A DNA stretch of 64,000 bases. It comes from Photobacterium sp. SKA34 (GTDB taxonomy: Bacteria > Pseudomonadota > Gammaproteobacteria > Enterobacterales > Vibrionaceae). Where the stretch lies: contig NZ_CH724146.1 in assembly GCF_000153325.1 (NCBI RefSeq), positions 157,836 to 221,835 on the forward strand. Direction: 5' to 3'. This document shows positions 34,657 to 48,656 of this stretch, one piece after another; position 1 is the first letter of the stretch; every line of letters starts with the position of its first letter. Under the pieces are notes generated by a model. That model made no database searches, was not told where the DNA came from, and saw nothing but the letters and a program-made list of their open reading frames with translations. A program made the position numbers and the translations under genes.

Positions 34657-36546
34657 ATGTTTTACCAGGAAAAATTTGATGTCATCGTTGTGGGTGGTGG
34701 TCATGCAGGCACAGAAGCCGCATTGGCAGCAGCCCGAATGGGACAAAAAACCTTACTGTTGACCCATAATATTGATACGTTGGGCCAAATGTCGTGCAAC
34801 CCAGCTATTGGCGGGATCGGGAAAGGACACCTGGTTAAAGAAGTTGATGCCCTTGGTGGATTAATGGCGCAAGCCATTGATAAAGGTGGTATTCAATTCC
34901 GTACACTGAACTCATCGAAAGGTCCTGCAGTACGTGCGACTCGCGCCCAAGCTGATCGCGTATTATATAAAGCGGCTGTTCGTAACGTATTAGAAAACCA
35001 AGAAAATCTAATGATTTTCCAACAAGCAGTTACTGATTTAATTGTTGAAAATCACCGCGCAGTTGGTGTGGTAACGGAAATGGGCTTAAAGTTCCATGCC
35101 AAAGCCGTTGTGTTAACTGTTGGTACTTTCCTTGGTGGGAAGATCCACATTGGTATGGAAAACTACAGTGGCGGTCGTACTGGTGATCCAGCATCAAATG
35201 CGCTAGCGGATCGTCTTCGTGAATTACCATTACGTGTTGATCGTTTAAAAACGGGTACTCCGCCACGTATTGATGCGCGCAGTGTTGATTTTAGTGTGCT
35301 TGAAGAGCAACACGGTGATAACCCAACTCCAACATTTTCATTTATGGGTAAGTCGTCGGATCATCCACGTCAAATCCCATGTTTTATTACTTACACCAAT
35401 GAACGCACACATGAAGTGATTCGTAATAATTTGGATCGTAGCCCAATGTATGCTGGTGTTATTGAAGGTATTGGTCCACGTTATTGCCCTTCAATTGAAG
35501 ATAAAGTGATGCGTTTTGCGGATAAAAATAGCCACCAGATCTTCATTGAGCCAGAAGGCTTAACCACGAATGAATTATATCCAAACGGGATCTCCACCAG
35601 CTTACCGTTTGATGTGCAAATGCAAATTGTTCGTTCAATGCAAGGCTTTGAGAACGCAAGCATTATGCGTCCAGGCTATGCGATTGAATATGATTTCTTT
35701 GACCCTCGCGATCTAAAACAAACCTTCGAAAACAAATATATCGATGGTTTGTTTTTTGCTGGACAAATTAACGGTACGACAGGTTACGAAGAAGCGGCAG
35801 CACAAGGCCTAATGGCGGGTATGAACGCAGCGCTTCAAGTTCAGGATAAAGACGGCTGGAGTCCACGTCGTGATCAAGCGTACATGGGCGTATTGATTGA
35901 TGACTTATCTACGATTGGTACTAAAGAACCATACCGTATGTTTACTTCTCGTGCGGAATACCGCTTATTGCTTCGTGAAGACAATGCTGATTTACGCTTA
36001 ACCCCAATGGGTCGTGAGTTTGGCTTAGTTGATGATGCTCGCTGGTCTCGTTTCAATCAAAAAATTGAAAACATGGAACTTGAACGTCAACGTTTGAAAG
36101 ATATTTGGATCAATCCGAAGTCGGATCATGTTGATGAATTAAACAAAATTCTTAAAGCACCGATCGCTCGTGAAGCCAGTGGTGAAGATCTTCTTCGTCG
36201 TCCTGAAGTGACTTATGAGCAACTGACAAGCATCGAAACATTTGCGCCTGCGCTTGATGATAGAGAAGCGCGTGAGCAAGTTGAGATCCAGGTGAAATAC
36301 CAAGGTTATATTGATCGCCAGCGTGATGAAGTTGAAAAATCATTACGTCATGAAACCACTAAACTGCCATTTGATATTGATTACAGCAATGTAAAAGGGT
36401 TATCTAATGAAGTGGTCGCAAAGCTCAATGATGCAAAACCAGAATCTATAGGCATGGCATCACGAATCTCTGGTATTACCCCCGCAGCGATTTCACTGTT
36501 ATTGGTTTACTTGAAAAAACACGGCTTATTAAAAAAAGGCGAATAA
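34657..36546 (+). CDS. mnmG: tRNA uridine-5-carboxymethylaminomethyl modification enzyme MnmG
   Basis: This FAD protein (GidA) pairs with MnmE to modify U34 of several tRNAs. It has 629 residues, as in E. coli. The FAD motif [19 protein letters not shown] lies near the N-terminus, followed by [15 protein letters not shown] and [20 protein letters not shown]. The C-terminal helical domain contains [15 protein letters not shown]. It forms an operon with rsmG, parA and parB. Confidence 0.98.
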   Translation: MFYQEKFDVIVVGGGHAGTEAALAAARMGQKTLLLTHNIDTLGQMSCNPAIGGIGKGHLVKEVDALGGLMAQAIDKGGIQFRTLNSSKGPAVRATRAQADRVLYKAAVRNVLENQENLMIFQQAVTDLIVENHRAVGVVTEMGLKFHAKAVVLTVGTFLGGKIHIGMENYSGGRTGDPASNALADRLRELPLRVDRLKTGTPPRIDARSVDFSVLEEQHGDNPTPTFSFMGKSSDHPRQIPCFITYTNERTHEVIRNNLDRSPMYAGVIEGIGPRYCPSIEDKVMRFADKNSHQIFIEPEGLTTNELYPNGISTSLPFDVQMQIVRSMQGFENASIMRPGYAIEYDFFDPRDLKQTFENKYIDGLFFAGQINGTTGYEEAAAQGLMAGMNAALQVQDKDGWSPRRDQAYMGVLIDDLSTIGTKEPYRMFTSRAEYRLLLREDNADLRLTPMGREFGLVDDARWSRFNQKIENMELERQRLKDIWINPKSDHVDELNKILKAPIAREASGEDLLRRPEVTYEQLTSIETFAPALDDREAREQVEIQVKYQGYIDRQRDEVEKSLRHETTKLPFDIDYSNVKGLSNEVVAKLNDAKPESIGMASRISGITPAAISLLLVYLKKHGLLKKGE

Positions 36547-36556
36547 GGACTAAACA

Positions 36557-37177
36557 ATGAAACAACGATTGGTACAACTTATCGCCCAAACTGAACTACA
36601 GGTCACAGAACAGCAACTTGACCAGTTGATCGGTTATGTAGAACTGCTGCACAAGTGGAATAAAGCGTATAATTTGACTTCAGTCCGTGATCCTAACGAA
36701 ATGTTAGTTAAACATATTATGGATAGTATTGTCGTCAGCCAGTATTTAGATGGCGATAGTTATATTGATGTTGGTACGGGACCGGGACTGCCAGGTATTC
36801 CGTTGGCTATCATGTGCCCTGATAAATCATTTACCTTGTTAGATAGCTTAGGTAAACGCATACGTTTTATTCGCCAAGTGATCCATGAGCTAAAAATTAC
36901 CAATGTGACACCGGTACAAAGTCGCGTTGAAGAATTTGAAGCTGGGGATGGCTTTGATGCAGTGTTAAGTCGTGCGTTTGCTTCAATGGCTGATATGGTT
37001 AACTGGTGTCACCATCTACCAAAATCAGGTGGTCAGTTCCTCGCATTGAAAGGCCAATATAACGAGCAAGAAGCGGTAGATCTGCCAGAATGGTGCTCAG
37101 TTATAGAAGTGAAATCTTTACAGGTTCCTGATTTAGAAGGTGAGCGTCATTTAGTAGTCTTGACGGCAAAGGATTAA
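36557..37177 (+). CDS. rsmG: 16S rRNA m7G527 methyltransferase RsmG
   Basis: RsmG (GidB) methylates N7 of G527 in 16S rRNA with SAM; loss gives low-level streptomycin resistance in E. coli. It has 206 residues. The SAM-binding motif is [17 protein letters not shown] (about 74-90), preceded by the typical [19 protein letters not shown]. It lies 10 bp after mnmG. Confidence 0.96.
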   Translation: MKQRLVQLIAQTELQVTEQQLDQLIGYVELLHKWNKAYNLTSVRDPNEMLVKHIMDSIVVSQYLDGDSYIDVGTGPGLPGIPLAIMCPDKSFTLLDSLGKRIRFIRQVIHELKITNVTPVQSRVEEFEAGDGFDAVLSRAFASMADMVNWCHHLPKSGGQFLALKGQYNEQEAVDLPEWCSVIEVKSLQVPDLEGERHLVVLTAKD

Positions 37178-37193
37178 TTGTTGAGGTTTTCTT

Positions 37194-37991
37194 GTGGGAA
37201 GAATCATAGCGGTAGCAAATCAGAAAGGTGGTGTGGGTAAAACCACCACCTGTGTAAATTTAGCAGCATCCTTGGCAGCAACCCAACGTAAAGTGTTAGT
37301 GGTTGATCTTGATCCGCAAGGTAATGCAACCATGGCCAGTGGGGTTGATAAATACCAAGTTGATGCCACCGCTTATGATCTTTTGGTCGAGGAGACGCCA
37401 TTTAATGACGTTGTTATAAAAGAAACGACGGGGGACTATCATTTGATAGCCGCCAATGGTGACGTAACCGCTGCTGAAATAAAATTAATGGAAGTGTTTG
37501 CACGTGAAGTACGTCTACGTACTGCACTTGCAAAGGTTCGTGATGACTACGACTATATTTTTATCGATTGTCCCCCTTCGCTAAACTTACTCACCATTAA
37601 TGCGATGACAGCAGCTGATTCCGTATTAGTTCCGATGCAGTGTGAGTATTTTGCTCTTGAAGGCTTAACGGCATTAATGGACACCATTAGCAAGTTAACT
37701 GCGGTGGTGAATAGTGAACTGAAAATTGAGGGTTTACTGCGCACCATGTTCGATCCTCGCAACAGATTAGCTAACGAAGTCTCTCAACAGCTGAAAAAAC
37801 ACTTTGGCGACAAAGTGTATCGTACAGTTATTCCACGTAATGTCCGTTTAGCAGAAGCGCCAAGCCATGGTCGTCCTGCGATGTATTACGATAAGTATTC
37901 TAGTGGTGCGAAAGCCTATTTAGCGCTGGCGGGTGAAATGATCCGTCGTGATGAATTAGCATTACAAACGGTGACTTCTGAGGACACATAA
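37194..37991 (+). CDS. parA: Chromosome partitioning ATPase ParA
   Basis: This Walker-type ATPase moves the ParB-parS origin complex. It has 265 residues from a GTG start. The deviant Walker A motif is ANQKGGVGKTTTCVNLAASL near residue 7, Walker B is YIFIDCPPSLN, and DPRNRLANEVS and PRNVRLAEAPSHG are typical of chromosomal ParA (Soj). It overlaps no neighbour and is 8 bp before parB. The partner sites are the three parS-like palindromes in this window. Confidence 0.95.
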   Translation: MGRIIAVANQKGGVGKTTTCVNLAASLAATQRKVLVVDLDPQGNATMASGVDKYQVDATAYDLLVEETPFNDVVIKETTGDYHLIAANGDVTAAEIKLMEVFAREVRLRTALAKVRDDYDYIFIDCPPSLNLLTINAMTAADSVLVPMQCEYFALEGLTALMDTISKLTAVVNSELKIEGLLRTMFDPRNRLANEVSQQLKKHFGDKVYRTVIPRNVRLAEAPSHGRPAMYYDKYSSGAKAYLALAGEMIRRDELALQTVTSEDT

Positions 37992-37999
37992 GGCTTTTC

Positions 38000-38899
38000 A
38001 TGAATTTTAATAAACGTGGTCTAGGCAAAGGTCTTGATGCTTTGCTTTCTACCAGTGCTGTTGCACAAGCCAAGCAACAAACCCAACAACAAACATCACT
38101 TTCGACTTCAAACATCGACAGTGAATTACGTGAACTTGAGATCGAACTGCTGCAATCGGGTCAGTTCCAGCCGCGCAAATCGATGACTGATGATACTCTT
38201 GCGGAGCTTGCAGAATCGATTCTAGCCCAAGGGATCATCCAACCTATTGTTGTTCGTCGTTTAGCCGATAAAAGTTTTGAAATTATTGCCGGTGAGCGTC
38301 GTTGGCAAGCAGCTAAAATCGCAGGATTAACGACGGTGCCTTGTTTGATTAAAAGCGTTGATGATCGCGCGACAATTGCCATTGCATTGATTGAAAATAT
38401 TCAACGTGAAGATCTCAATGTAATAGAAGAGGCGGTTGCTTTAGCACGATTACAGCAAGAGTTTTCGCTCACTCATCAGCAAATTGCTGAAGCTGTGGGT
38501 AAATCACGTGCTGCAGTCTCTAACTTATTGCGATTAAACCAGTTAAGCGATCCGATTAAACAATTAGTTGAACAAAAAAAGCTCGAAATGGGTCATGCAA
38601 GGGCTTTATTATCCTTGGATGAATCGCAACAGTTAGCTGCAGCACAAAAAATTATCACTAATTTGTTAACTGTACGCGAAGCTGAAAAACTGGTTAAAAC
38701 ACTCTTAAATCCAACAGAACCTAAAAAGCCTGCACCACAAAGTGAGCAAGTTACTCAGCTACAAAATAGGCTTACTGAGCAATTGGGCACTAAAGTGGCG
38801 ATTAATCAAACTAAAAGTGGCAAAGGAAAAATTGTTATAAGTTTCGAACAGCAAGATAAGTTAGATCAAATACTCCAAATGTTGGAGCAAAAACTGTGA
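38000..38899 (+). CDS. parB: Chromosome partitioning protein ParB
   Basis: This CTP-dependent clamp loads at parS and spreads. It has 299 residues. The N-terminus GLGKGLDALLS is the ParA-activating region. The CTPase fold has QPIVVRRL and GERRWQAAKIAGL, followed by ALIENIQREDLNVIEEA. A helix-turn-helix (LTHQQIAEAVGKSRAAVSNL) recognises parS, and the C-terminal end forms the dimer domain. Confidence 0.96.
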   Translation: MNFNKRGLGKGLDALLSTSAVAQAKQQTQQQTSLSTSNIDSELRELEIELLQSGQFQPRKSMTDDTLAELAESILAQGIIQPIVVRRLADKSFEIIAGERRWQAAKIAGLTTVPCLIKSVDDRATIAIALIENIQREDLNVIEEAVALARLQQEFSLTHQQIAEAVGKSRAAVSNLLRLNQLSDPIKQLVEQKKLEMGHARALLSLDESQQLAAAQKIITNLLTVREAEKLVKTLLNPTEPKKPAPQSEQVTQLQNRLTEQLGTKVAINQTKSGKGKIVISFEQQDKLDQILQMLEQKL

Positions 38900-38989
38900 T
38901 TCTAACGATGTAAACGATGAAAAAATACAATATCTGAGTGATCAAGTTAGAGTGTTGTAAAATCTGCAGACTTTTTTACTTTTATTTGA

Positions 38990-39017
38990 TTGCAATCAAT
39001 TTTATGAGCCGTATAAT
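38990..39017 (+). promoter_or_regulatory. Promoter of the ATP synthase operon
   Basis: TTGCAA (38990-38995), a 16-bp spacer and TATAAT (39012-39017) lie about 58 bp before atpI and after parB. Confidence 0.7.
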
Positions 39018-39074
39018 TTTCGCTGTTTTCCCAAGCACGGATCGTGTAAAGGAATGGACTCGAGGAACGAATAC

Positions 39075-39464
39075 ATGGTATCGACGCTAGCTAAACCGGG
39101 ACGCCAATTGGCAAAACGGTTGTTGTTACTACAATCTGGCGTCGTGATAGCAACGGCATTAACGGCAGTTTTTGCTGTCAATGTTGACTGGGGGATCTCT
39201 GCATTAATTGGTGGCGGTATCTTTGTGATAGCCAATACCGTCTTTGCAATATTTGCCTTCATGTTTAGCGGTGCGAGGAATGCACGGCTAGTCATGGCGT
39301 CATTTTATGGCGGAGAAGTGCTTAAAATTCTAATCACAGTCATCCTTTTTGCCATTGCTTACCTGTATATGGGAGTGGAACTTGTTCCCCTCAAACTAAC
39401 CTATTTGCTGGCCCTTGGTATTAATATTTTTGGACCGGTTTTATTCATTAACAACAACAAATAG
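39075..39464 (+). CDS. atpI: ATP synthase protein I
   Basis: This small membrane protein helps assemble the c-ring. The ATG at 39075 is preferred because it follows a CGAGGAAC ribosome site and matches the E. coli N-terminus (MVSTLAKPGRQLAKRLLLLQ against MSVSLVSRNVARKLLLVQ). That gives 129 residues; an upstream ATG would add seven. Four hydrophobic helices are visible and the protein ends FINNNK, as in other AtpI proteins. It is the first gene of atpIBEFHAGDC. Confidence 0.88.
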   Translation: MVSTLAKPGRQLAKRLLLLQSGVVIATALTAVFAVNVDWGISALIGGGIFVIANTVFAIFAFMFSGARNARLVMASFYGGEVLKILITVILFAIAYLYMGVELVPLKLTYLLALGINIFGPVLFINNNK

Positions 39465-39469
39465 GATGA

Positions 39470-40276
<807 letters not shown>

Positions 40277-40289
40277 CGATTATTTGTAA

Positions 40290-40598
<309 letters not shown>

Positions 40599-40677
40599 TA
40601 AATCGTAATGTCAGCTTGTTTCAAGCTGACATTAAGTAGCAAATGGACTCTAGCAACCCTTTTAAAGGAGATGCGTT

Positions 40678-41148
40678 GTGAATATGAATGCAACTTTGCT
40701 GGGTCAAGCTATCGCTTTTTTCTTCTTCGTGATGTTCTGCATGAAATATGTATGGCCACCGATTATGGAAGCGATTGAAGAACGTCAGAAAAAAATTGCT
40801 GACGGCTTGGCTGCCGCAGATCGCGCAGCTAAAGACCTTGACCTTGCACAAGCGAATGCTTCTGATCAACTAAAAGAAGCGAAACGCGCTGCAAGCGAAT
40901 TGATCGAGCAAGCAAACAAGCGTAAAGCTCAAATTATCGATGAAGCGAAAACGGAAGCACAAACTGAGCGTGAGAAAATCCTTTCGCAAGGTATGGCTGA
41001 AATTGAAGCGGAACGTAATCGTGCTCGTGATGAGTTAAGAAAACAAGTTGCAACTCTAGCTGTGATTGGTGCTGAGAAGATCATTGAGCGCTCCATTGAT
41101 GTGGATGCTCAAACCGATATTCTTAACAAAGTCACTGCAGAACTGTAA
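40678..41148 (+). CDS. atpF: ATP synthase F0 subunit b
   Basis: This is the peripheral stalk. It has 156 residues (156 in E. coli) from a GTG start with AAGGAGAT upstream. One N-terminal helix ([19 protein letters not shown]) is followed by a long charged coiled coil to the C-terminus ILNKVTAEL. Confidence 0.96.
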   Translation: MNMNATLLGQAIAFFFFVMFCMKYVWPPIMEAIEERQKKIADGLAAADRAAKDLDLAQANASDQLKEAKRAASELIEQANKRKAQIIDEAKTEAQTEREKILSQGMAEIEAERNRARDELRKQVATLAVIGAEKIIERSIDVDAQTDILNKVTAEL

Positions 41149-41164
41149 TTAAAGGGGCAAGCAT

Positions 41165-41698
41165 ATGTCACAAATGACTACAATCGCACGCCCCTACGCT
41201 AAAGCAGCTTTTGACTTTGCGGTCGAGACGAACCAACTAGCGCAGTGGGCAGAAATGCTGAACTTTGCTAGTGAAGTAGCAAAAAATGACACTATGCAGG
41301 ATGTACTGGATAGCGGATTTGCTGCGGATAAGCTAACTGAAATTTTTGTTTCAGTATGTGGTGAGCAACTCGATGAATTCGGTCAAAACCTTCTTAAGGT
41401 GATGGCTGAAAATGGACGCCTTAAGGCGCTACCTGATGTCTGTATTGAATTCATGATTATGAAAAATGAACATGAGCACACGATTGAAGCAACAGTGATT
41501 TCTGCTACTGCTTTAGATAAGGTGCAATTAGATGCCATCAGCGAGAAACTTAAGCAGCGTTTAGATCGTAAAGTGATGCTGACTTGCAGTGTAGACGAGA
41601 CCCTGATTGCCGGGGTTGTAATTAGAGCTGGAGACCTTGTTATCGATAACTCTGTACGGGGCAAATTGAACCGTCTGAGCGATACTTTGCAGTCTTGA
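41165..41698 (+). CDS. atpH: ATP synthase F1 subunit delta
   Basis: This subunit joins the stalk to the top of F1. It has 177 residues, the E. coli length. [14 protein letters not shown] at the start and the C-terminal [15 protein letters not shown] are the conserved ends of the family. It sits between atpF and atpA with short gaps. Confidence 0.96.
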   Translation: MSQMTTIARPYAKAAFDFAVETNQLAQWAEMLNFASEVAKNDTMQDVLDSGFAADKLTEIFVSVCGEQLDEFGQNLLKVMAENGRLKALPDVCIEFMIMKNEHEHTIEATVISATALDKVQLDAISEKLKQRLDRKVMLTCSVDETLIAGVVIRAGDLVIDNSVRGKLNRLSDTLQS

Positions 41699-41714
41699 TT
41701 TGGGGAATTGGAGC

Positions 41715-43256
41715 ATGCAACTTAATTCCACGGAAATTAGCGCACTGATCAAACAACGTATTGAAAACTTCAACGTTGTAAGTGAAGCGCGTAACGAAGG
41801 TACTATCGTTTCTGTAAGCGACGGTATTATTCGTATCCATGGCCTTGCTGACGTAATGCAAGGTGAAATGATTGAACTACCAGGCGGACTATTCGCACTA
41901 GCACTTAACCTTGAGCGTGACTCGGTAGGTGCAGTTGTAATGGGCCCTTATGCTTCTCTACAGGAAGGCATGAAGGTAACCGGTACTGGTCGTATTCTTG
42001 AAGTACCTGTAGGTCCTGCGCTACTTGGTCGTGTTGTGAACACACTAGGTCAGCCTATCGATGGTAAAGGTCCAATTGAAACAGAGACATTCTCTCCTGT
42101 TGAAGTAATTGCACCGGGTGTAATCGATCGTAAATCTGTTGATCAACCAGTACAAACTGGTTACAAAGCAGTTGACTCAATGATCCCTATCGGCCGTGGT
42201 CAGCGTGAGCTTATCATCGGTGACCGTCAGACTGGTAAAACAGCGATGGCTATCGATGCCATCATCAACCAGAAAAACTCTGGTATCTACTCTGTGTATG
42301 TGGCTATTGGCCAGAAAGCTTCAACGATCGCTAACGTAGTTCGTAAGCTTGAAGAGCACGGCGCACTGGAAAACACTATCGTAGTTGTAGCATCAGCATC
42401 AGAAGCTGCTGCGCTACAATACCTCGCACCATACTCTGGTTGTGCGATGGGCGAATACTTCCGTGACCGCGGCGAAGATGCACTGATCGTATACGATGAC
42501 CTGTCTAAGCAGGCTGTTGCTTACCGTCAAATCTCACTATTGCTTAAGCGTCCACCTGGCCGTGAAGCATTCCCTGGTGATGTTTTCTACCTTCACTCAC
42601 GTCTTCTAGAGCGTGCTTCTCGTGTAAGCGAGCACTACGTTGAGAAATTCACTAATGGTGAAGTGAAAGGTCAAACAGGATCGCTAACGGCACTACCGAT
42701 TATCGAAACCCAAGCGGGTGACGTATCGGCATTCGTACCGACTAACGTTATCTCTATCACCGATGGTCAGATCTTCCTACAAACAGAGCTATTCAATGCT
42801 GGTATTCGTCCTGCTGTTGACCCAGGTATCTCTGTATCGCGTGTAGGTGGTGCTGCCCAAACTAAGATCATCAAGAAACTGTCGGGTGGTATTCGTACCG
42901 CACTTGCACAGTACCGTGAACTTGCAGCGTTTGCACAGTTCTCGTCTGACCTTGATGACGCAACGAAGAAGCAGCTTGATCATGGTCAGAAAGTAACTGA
43001 ACTGATGAAGCAGAAACAATACGCGCCAATGTCTGTATTTGAGCAAGCGATTGTTATCTTTGCCGCTGAAAAAGGTTACCTAAACGATGTTGAAATCGTT
43101 AAGTTAGCTGATTTTGAAGCTGCGTTGCTTTCTTACGCGAAAGGTCAGTTTGCTGAGCTTGTAGCTCAGATAGATGAAACGGGTGCTTACAACGATGAAA
43201 TCGCTGCGCAGCTTGCAAAACTGCTAGAAGATTTTAAAGCTACCCAGACTTGGTAA
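41715..43256 (+). CDS. atpA: ATP synthase F1 subunit alpha
   Basis: This non-catalytic nucleotide-binding subunit has 513 residues from the ATG at 41715, the same length and same start context (TGGAGC-ATG-CAACT) as E. coli. The P-loop is [13 protein letters not shown], and VRGIAL-type domains are replaced by the alpha-typical [17 protein letters not shown]. The arginine finger lies in [17 protein letters not shown]. Confidence 0.97.
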   Translation: MQLNSTEISALIKQRIENFNVVSEARNEGTIVSVSDGIIRIHGLADVMQGEMIELPGGLFALALNLERDSVGAVVMGPYASLQEGMKVTGTGRILEVPVGPALLGRVVNTLGQPIDGKGPIETETFSPVEVIAPGVIDRKSVDQPVQTGYKAVDSMIPIGRGQRELIIGDRQTGKTAMAIDAIINQKNSGIYSVYVAIGQKASTIANVVRKLEEHGALENTIVVVASASEAAALQYLAPYSGCAMGEYFRDRGEDALIVYDDLSKQAVAYRQISLLLKRPPGREAFPGDVFYLHSRLLERASRVSEHYVEKFTNGEVKGQTGSLTALPIIETQAGDVSAFVPTNVISITDGQIFLQTELFNAGIRPAVDPGISVSRVGGAAQTKIIKKLSGGIRTALAQYRELAAFAQFSSDLDDATKKQLDHGQKVTELMKQKQYAPMSVFEQAIVIFAAEKGYLNDVEIVKLADFEAALLSYAKGQFAELVAQIDETGAYNDEIAAQLAKLLEDFKATQTW

Positions 43257-43300
43257 TTGGTTGGTGATCGCTTGCGATCACCTTCTAACGGAGAGTAACG

Positions 43301-45606
<2,306 letters not shown>

Positions 45607-45623
45607 GCTAATTAGGAGGCGAC

Positions 45624-46046
45624 ATGGCAGCGATAACTTTCCATTTGGAAGTAGTCAGTGCTGAGAAACGTCTGTTCTCTGGTCGTGCTGAAAACATTCA
45701 GGTTACGGGTAGTGAAGGTGAGCTAGGTATTCATGCCGGTCACACGCCACTACTCACAGCTATCACTCCTGGCATGGTACGCATTACCAAGCAAGGTGGT
45801 GAGGAAGATGTAATTTATCTTTCTGGCGGTATGCTTGAAGTTCAGCCTTCTGCAGTGACGGTATTAGCCGATACAGCTATTCGTGGTGTTGATTTAGACG
45901 CCGCGAAAGCAGAAGAAGCTAAACGTCAAGCTGAGGAGCGTATCCATAATCAGCATGGCGATATTGACTTCGCACAGGCAGCCAGTGATTTAGCGAAAGC
46001 TATTGCTCAGCTTCGAGTGATTGAACTAACTAAACGCGCACGCTAG
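45624..46046 (+). CDS. atpC: ATP synthase F1 subunit epsilon
   Basis: This is the regulatory foot of the rotor. It has 140 residues. The N-terminal beta sandwich includes [22 protein letters not shown], with [19 protein letters not shown]; the C-terminal helical hairpin runs from [18 protein letters not shown] to [10 protein letters not shown]. It closes the operon. Confidence 0.96.
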   Translation: MAAITFHLEVVSAEKRLFSGRAENIQVTGSEGELGIHAGHTPLLTAITPGMVRITKQGGEEDVIYLSGGMLEVQPSAVTVLADTAIRGVDLDAAKAEEAKRQAEERIHNQHGDIDFAQAASDLAKAIAQLRVIELTKRAR

Positions 46047-46065
46047 TCTGACGTTAAAGAAATAT

Positions 46066-46093
46066 AAAAAGCGACCATTAAGGTCGCTTTTTT
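46066..46093 (+). terminator. Terminator of the atp operon
   Basis: The stem AAAGCGACC / GGTCGCTTT has a 5-nt loop and T run, 20 bp after atpC. Confidence 0.95.
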
Positions 46094-46286
46094 ATTGCTA
46101 AAAATTTTACTGATTGATGTTGTTAGGGGATATTTATTTTTACAACATGATTTTCTCTTAATACTTTTGCGAGGTATACCTGTTATTTCTTGGTGAGAAT
46201 TAAATAATTATGCTTAAATCCAGTAAAACTTGACGGTACAATACCAATCAAATAACAAATTTATGCATCAAGAGGGACATCCCATC

Positions 46287-47645
46287 ATGAGCTTCAGTGC
46301 TGTGATTTTAGCTGCGGGAAAAGGCACCCGCATGTATTCAAACTTGCCAAAAGTGCTTCATACTTTAGCAGGTAAGCCGATGGTCAAACATGTGATCGAC
46401 ACATGTAATGATCTTGGTGCGAAAAATATTAATTTAGTTTATGGCCATGGTGGTGACACCATGCAACAAGTATTGGCTCAAGAATCAGTCAACTGGGTAC
46501 TACAAGCCGAGCAATTAGGAACTGGACACGCGGTTAATCAAGCGACTCCGAACCTTGCTGATGATGAAAAAGCATTGATTTTATACGGTGATGTGCCACT
46601 GATAAGTGCGCAAACATTAGAAAATCTGCTTGATGCTCAGCCTGATGGTGGCATTGCCCTACTGACTGTTGTTCTTGATGACCCAAGTGGTTACGGTCGT
46701 ATTGTACGTCGTAATGGGCCCGTTGTTGCGATCGTAGAGCAAAAAGATGCCACTGAAGAGCAAAAGCTCATTAAAGAAATTAACACTGGTGTAATGGTTG
46801 CTAATGGTGGCGATCTTAAGCGTTGGCTAGCGTCGCTTAAAAACGATAATGCGCAAGGTGAATATTACCTGACTGATATTATTGAGATTGCCCATGATGA
46901 GGGCCGTGCGGTTGAAGCGGTGCACCCGGTTAGTCCAATTGAAGTTGAAGGGGTGAATAACCGTATTCAACTTGCTCGTCTGGAGCGTGCATTCCAAGCT
47001 ATGCAGGCGGAGCGTTTATTAGAGCAAGGCGTAATGCTGCGCGATCCTGCTCGCTTCGATTTACGTGGTTCACTACAGTGTGGCACCGATGTTGAAATTG
47101 ATGTTAACGTGGTGATTGAAGGTAGCGTGAGCATTGGTGATAACGTCGTGATTGGTGCAGGTTGTGTGCTTAAAGACTGTGAGATTGATGATAATTCTAT
47201 TATCAGTCCATACAGTGTGATTGATGGCGCTACGGTTGGTGAAGCTTGTACGGTCGGTCCATTTGCTCGTTTACGTCCAGGTACGGAGCTTCAAACTCAA
47301 GCGCATGTGGGTAACTTTGTTGAAATCAAGCAAACGCGTTTAGGTGAAGGCTCTAAAGCGGGTCATTTGACTTACCTTGGTGATGCTGAGATTGGTGCTA
47401 ACGTCAATATCGGTGCAGGTACTATTACTTGTAACTACGATGGCGCGAACAAATTTAAAACTGAAATTGGCGATGATGTGTTTGTTGGCTCTGATACTCA
47501 ACTTATCGCTCCTGTTAAAGTAGCAAGTGGTGCAACCATTGGTGCTGGTGCAACGATAAATCGTAATGTCGGTGAAGGTGAGTTAGTGATCACTCGCGCA
47601 CCCGCACGAACGATCCAAGGCTGGAAACGCCCAACCAAGAAGTAA
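46287..47645 (+). CDS. glmU: Bifunctional GlmU (acetyltransferase / uridylyltransferase)
   Basis: GlmU acetylates glucosamine-1-phosphate and then forms UDP-N-acetylglucosamine for cell wall and LPS. The ATG at 46287 follows AGAGGGAC and gives 452 residues; a longer reading adds 19 unsupported residues. The nucleotidyl motif is [19 protein letters not shown]. The C-terminal half is a left-handed beta helix of hexapeptide repeats (from about 250), ending near [16 protein letters not shown]. It works just after GlmS in the same pathway. Confidence 0.97.
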   Translation: MSFSAVILAAGKGTRMYSNLPKVLHTLAGKPMVKHVIDTCNDLGAKNINLVYGHGGDTMQQVLAQESVNWVLQAEQLGTGHAVNQATPNLADDEKALILYGDVPLISAQTLENLLDAQPDGGIALLTVVLDDPSGYGRIVRRNGPVVAIVEQKDATEEQKLIKEINTGVMVANGGDLKRWLASLKNDNAQGEYYLTDIIEIAHDEGRAVEAVHPVSPIEVEGVNNRIQLARLERAFQAMQAERLLEQGVMLRDPARFDLRGSLQCGTDVEIDVNVVIEGSVSIGDNVVIGAGCVLKDCEIDDNSIISPYSVIDGATVGEACTVGPFARLRPGTELQTQAHVGNFVEIKQTRLGEGSKAGHLTYLGDAEIGANVNIGAGTITCNYDGANKFKTEIGDDVFVGSDTQLIAPVKVASGATIGAGATINRNVGEGELVITRAPARTIQGWKRPTKK

Positions 47646-47667
47646 TTTTCAATTACGTTATCATTTT

Positions 47668-47696
47668 TAAAGCAGGATTTTCTCCTGCTTTTTTAT
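47668..47696 (+). terminator. Terminator of glmU
   Basis: The stem AAGCAGGA / TCCTGCTT, loop TTTTC, has a T run 23 bp after glmU. Confidence 0.93.
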
Positions 47697-47792
47697 TTTT
47701 CATCTTCTAACCCCACCGCGATATTCCTCTAGCTTTTTCCATTCCAGTAGTTATTTCGAGATAAAAATTATACCGAATCTGCATATTTGTTA

Positions 47793-47842
47793 TTGATCGA
47801 TTAATTTTTAAAACGCTATAATAAGTTTCAAATCGAAACTTA
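47793..47842 (+). promoter_or_regulatory. Promoter and operator of the DeoR-type regulator and glmS
   Basis: TTGATC (47793-47798) and TATAAT (47817-47822) have an 18-bp spacer. A perfect inverted repeat starts at the last base of the -10: TAAGTTTC (47822-47829), 5-nt spacer, GAAACTTA (47835-47842). A further half site, AAAACTTA, lies just before the ATG. The operator covers the transcription start, which suggests repression by the adjacent regulator. Confidence 0.7.
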
Positions 47843-47861
47843 ATCTGTCATTTCAAAACTT

Positions 47862-48644
47862 ATGTCTAAACGTAATACGCAACAACGACGCCATGCTATT
47901 GCTGCTATGGTTGGTATTGAAGGCGAAGTTAGTGTGGATACACTTGCTAATCACTTCTCGACCTCTGAGGTCACAATTCGTAAAGATCTCGCAGCGTTAG
48001 AAAGTTCTGGTTTATTACTGCGCAGATATGGTGGCGCTATTGCTATGCCGAGTGAAATAGTTGCAACTGACTTAGAAGAAAAGGTTTCAGAACGAAAGTT
48101 AGCGATTGCGATTGCTGCAGCTGATCAGATCCGCGATCACAATCGCATTATCGTTGATTGTGGCAGTACAACTGCTGCATTAATTAACCTACTCAGTACC
48201 AAGCAAGGCTTAGTCGTAATGACTAATTCCTTGCAAGTCGCGAATGTACTGAATGCGCTTGAGAATGAACCGACCTTATTAATGACTGGCGGTACATGGG
48301 ATCCGCATTCGGAATCCTTCCAAGGCAAAGTTGCAGAATCCGTATTGCGTTCATACGACTTTGATCAGTTATTTATTGGTGCTGATGGTATTGATATCAC
48401 GCGTGGCACAACCACCTTTAATGAGCTGACTGGGTTAAGTCGAGTGATGGCGGAAGTCTCTCGTGAAGTGGTGGTAATGATTGAGTCTTGTAAGGTTGGA
48501 CGAAAAATTCCGAATTTAGAGTTAGCGTGGCAAGGGATCGATACTTTAATTACCGATGATGGCATGAGTGATGCTGATACTGTCGCGATAGAACAACAGG
48601 GTGTGCGAGTGATTCGTGCCTTAGTGAACAATAATAAGTTGTAA
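47862..48644 (+). CDS. DeoR-family transcriptional regulator upstream of glmS
   Basis: This sugar-phosphate-responsive repressor has 260 residues. An N-terminal helix-turn-helix covers about 6-58 (VDTLANHFSTSEVTIRKDLA, then GLLLRRYGGAI). A DeoR sensor domain follows, with IVDCGSTTAALI and LFIGADGID. It lies 12 bp before glmS, so both are probably one transcript. Amino-sugar control of glmS is a reasonable inference; the ligand is unknown. Confidence 0.88.
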   Translation: MSKRNTQQRRHAIAAMVGIEGEVSVDTLANHFSTSEVTIRKDLAALESSGLLLRRYGGAIAMPSEIVATDLEEKVSERKLAIAIAAADQIRDHNRIIVDCGSTTAALINLLSTKQGLVVMTNSLQVANVLNALENEPTLLMTGGTWDPHSESFQGKVAESVLRSYDFDQLFIGADGIDITRGTTTFNELTGLSRVMAEVSREVVVMIESCKVGRKIPNLELAWQGIDTLITDDGMSDADTVAIEQQGVRVIRALVNNNKL

Positions 48645-48656
48645 AGGATAGCAGTT

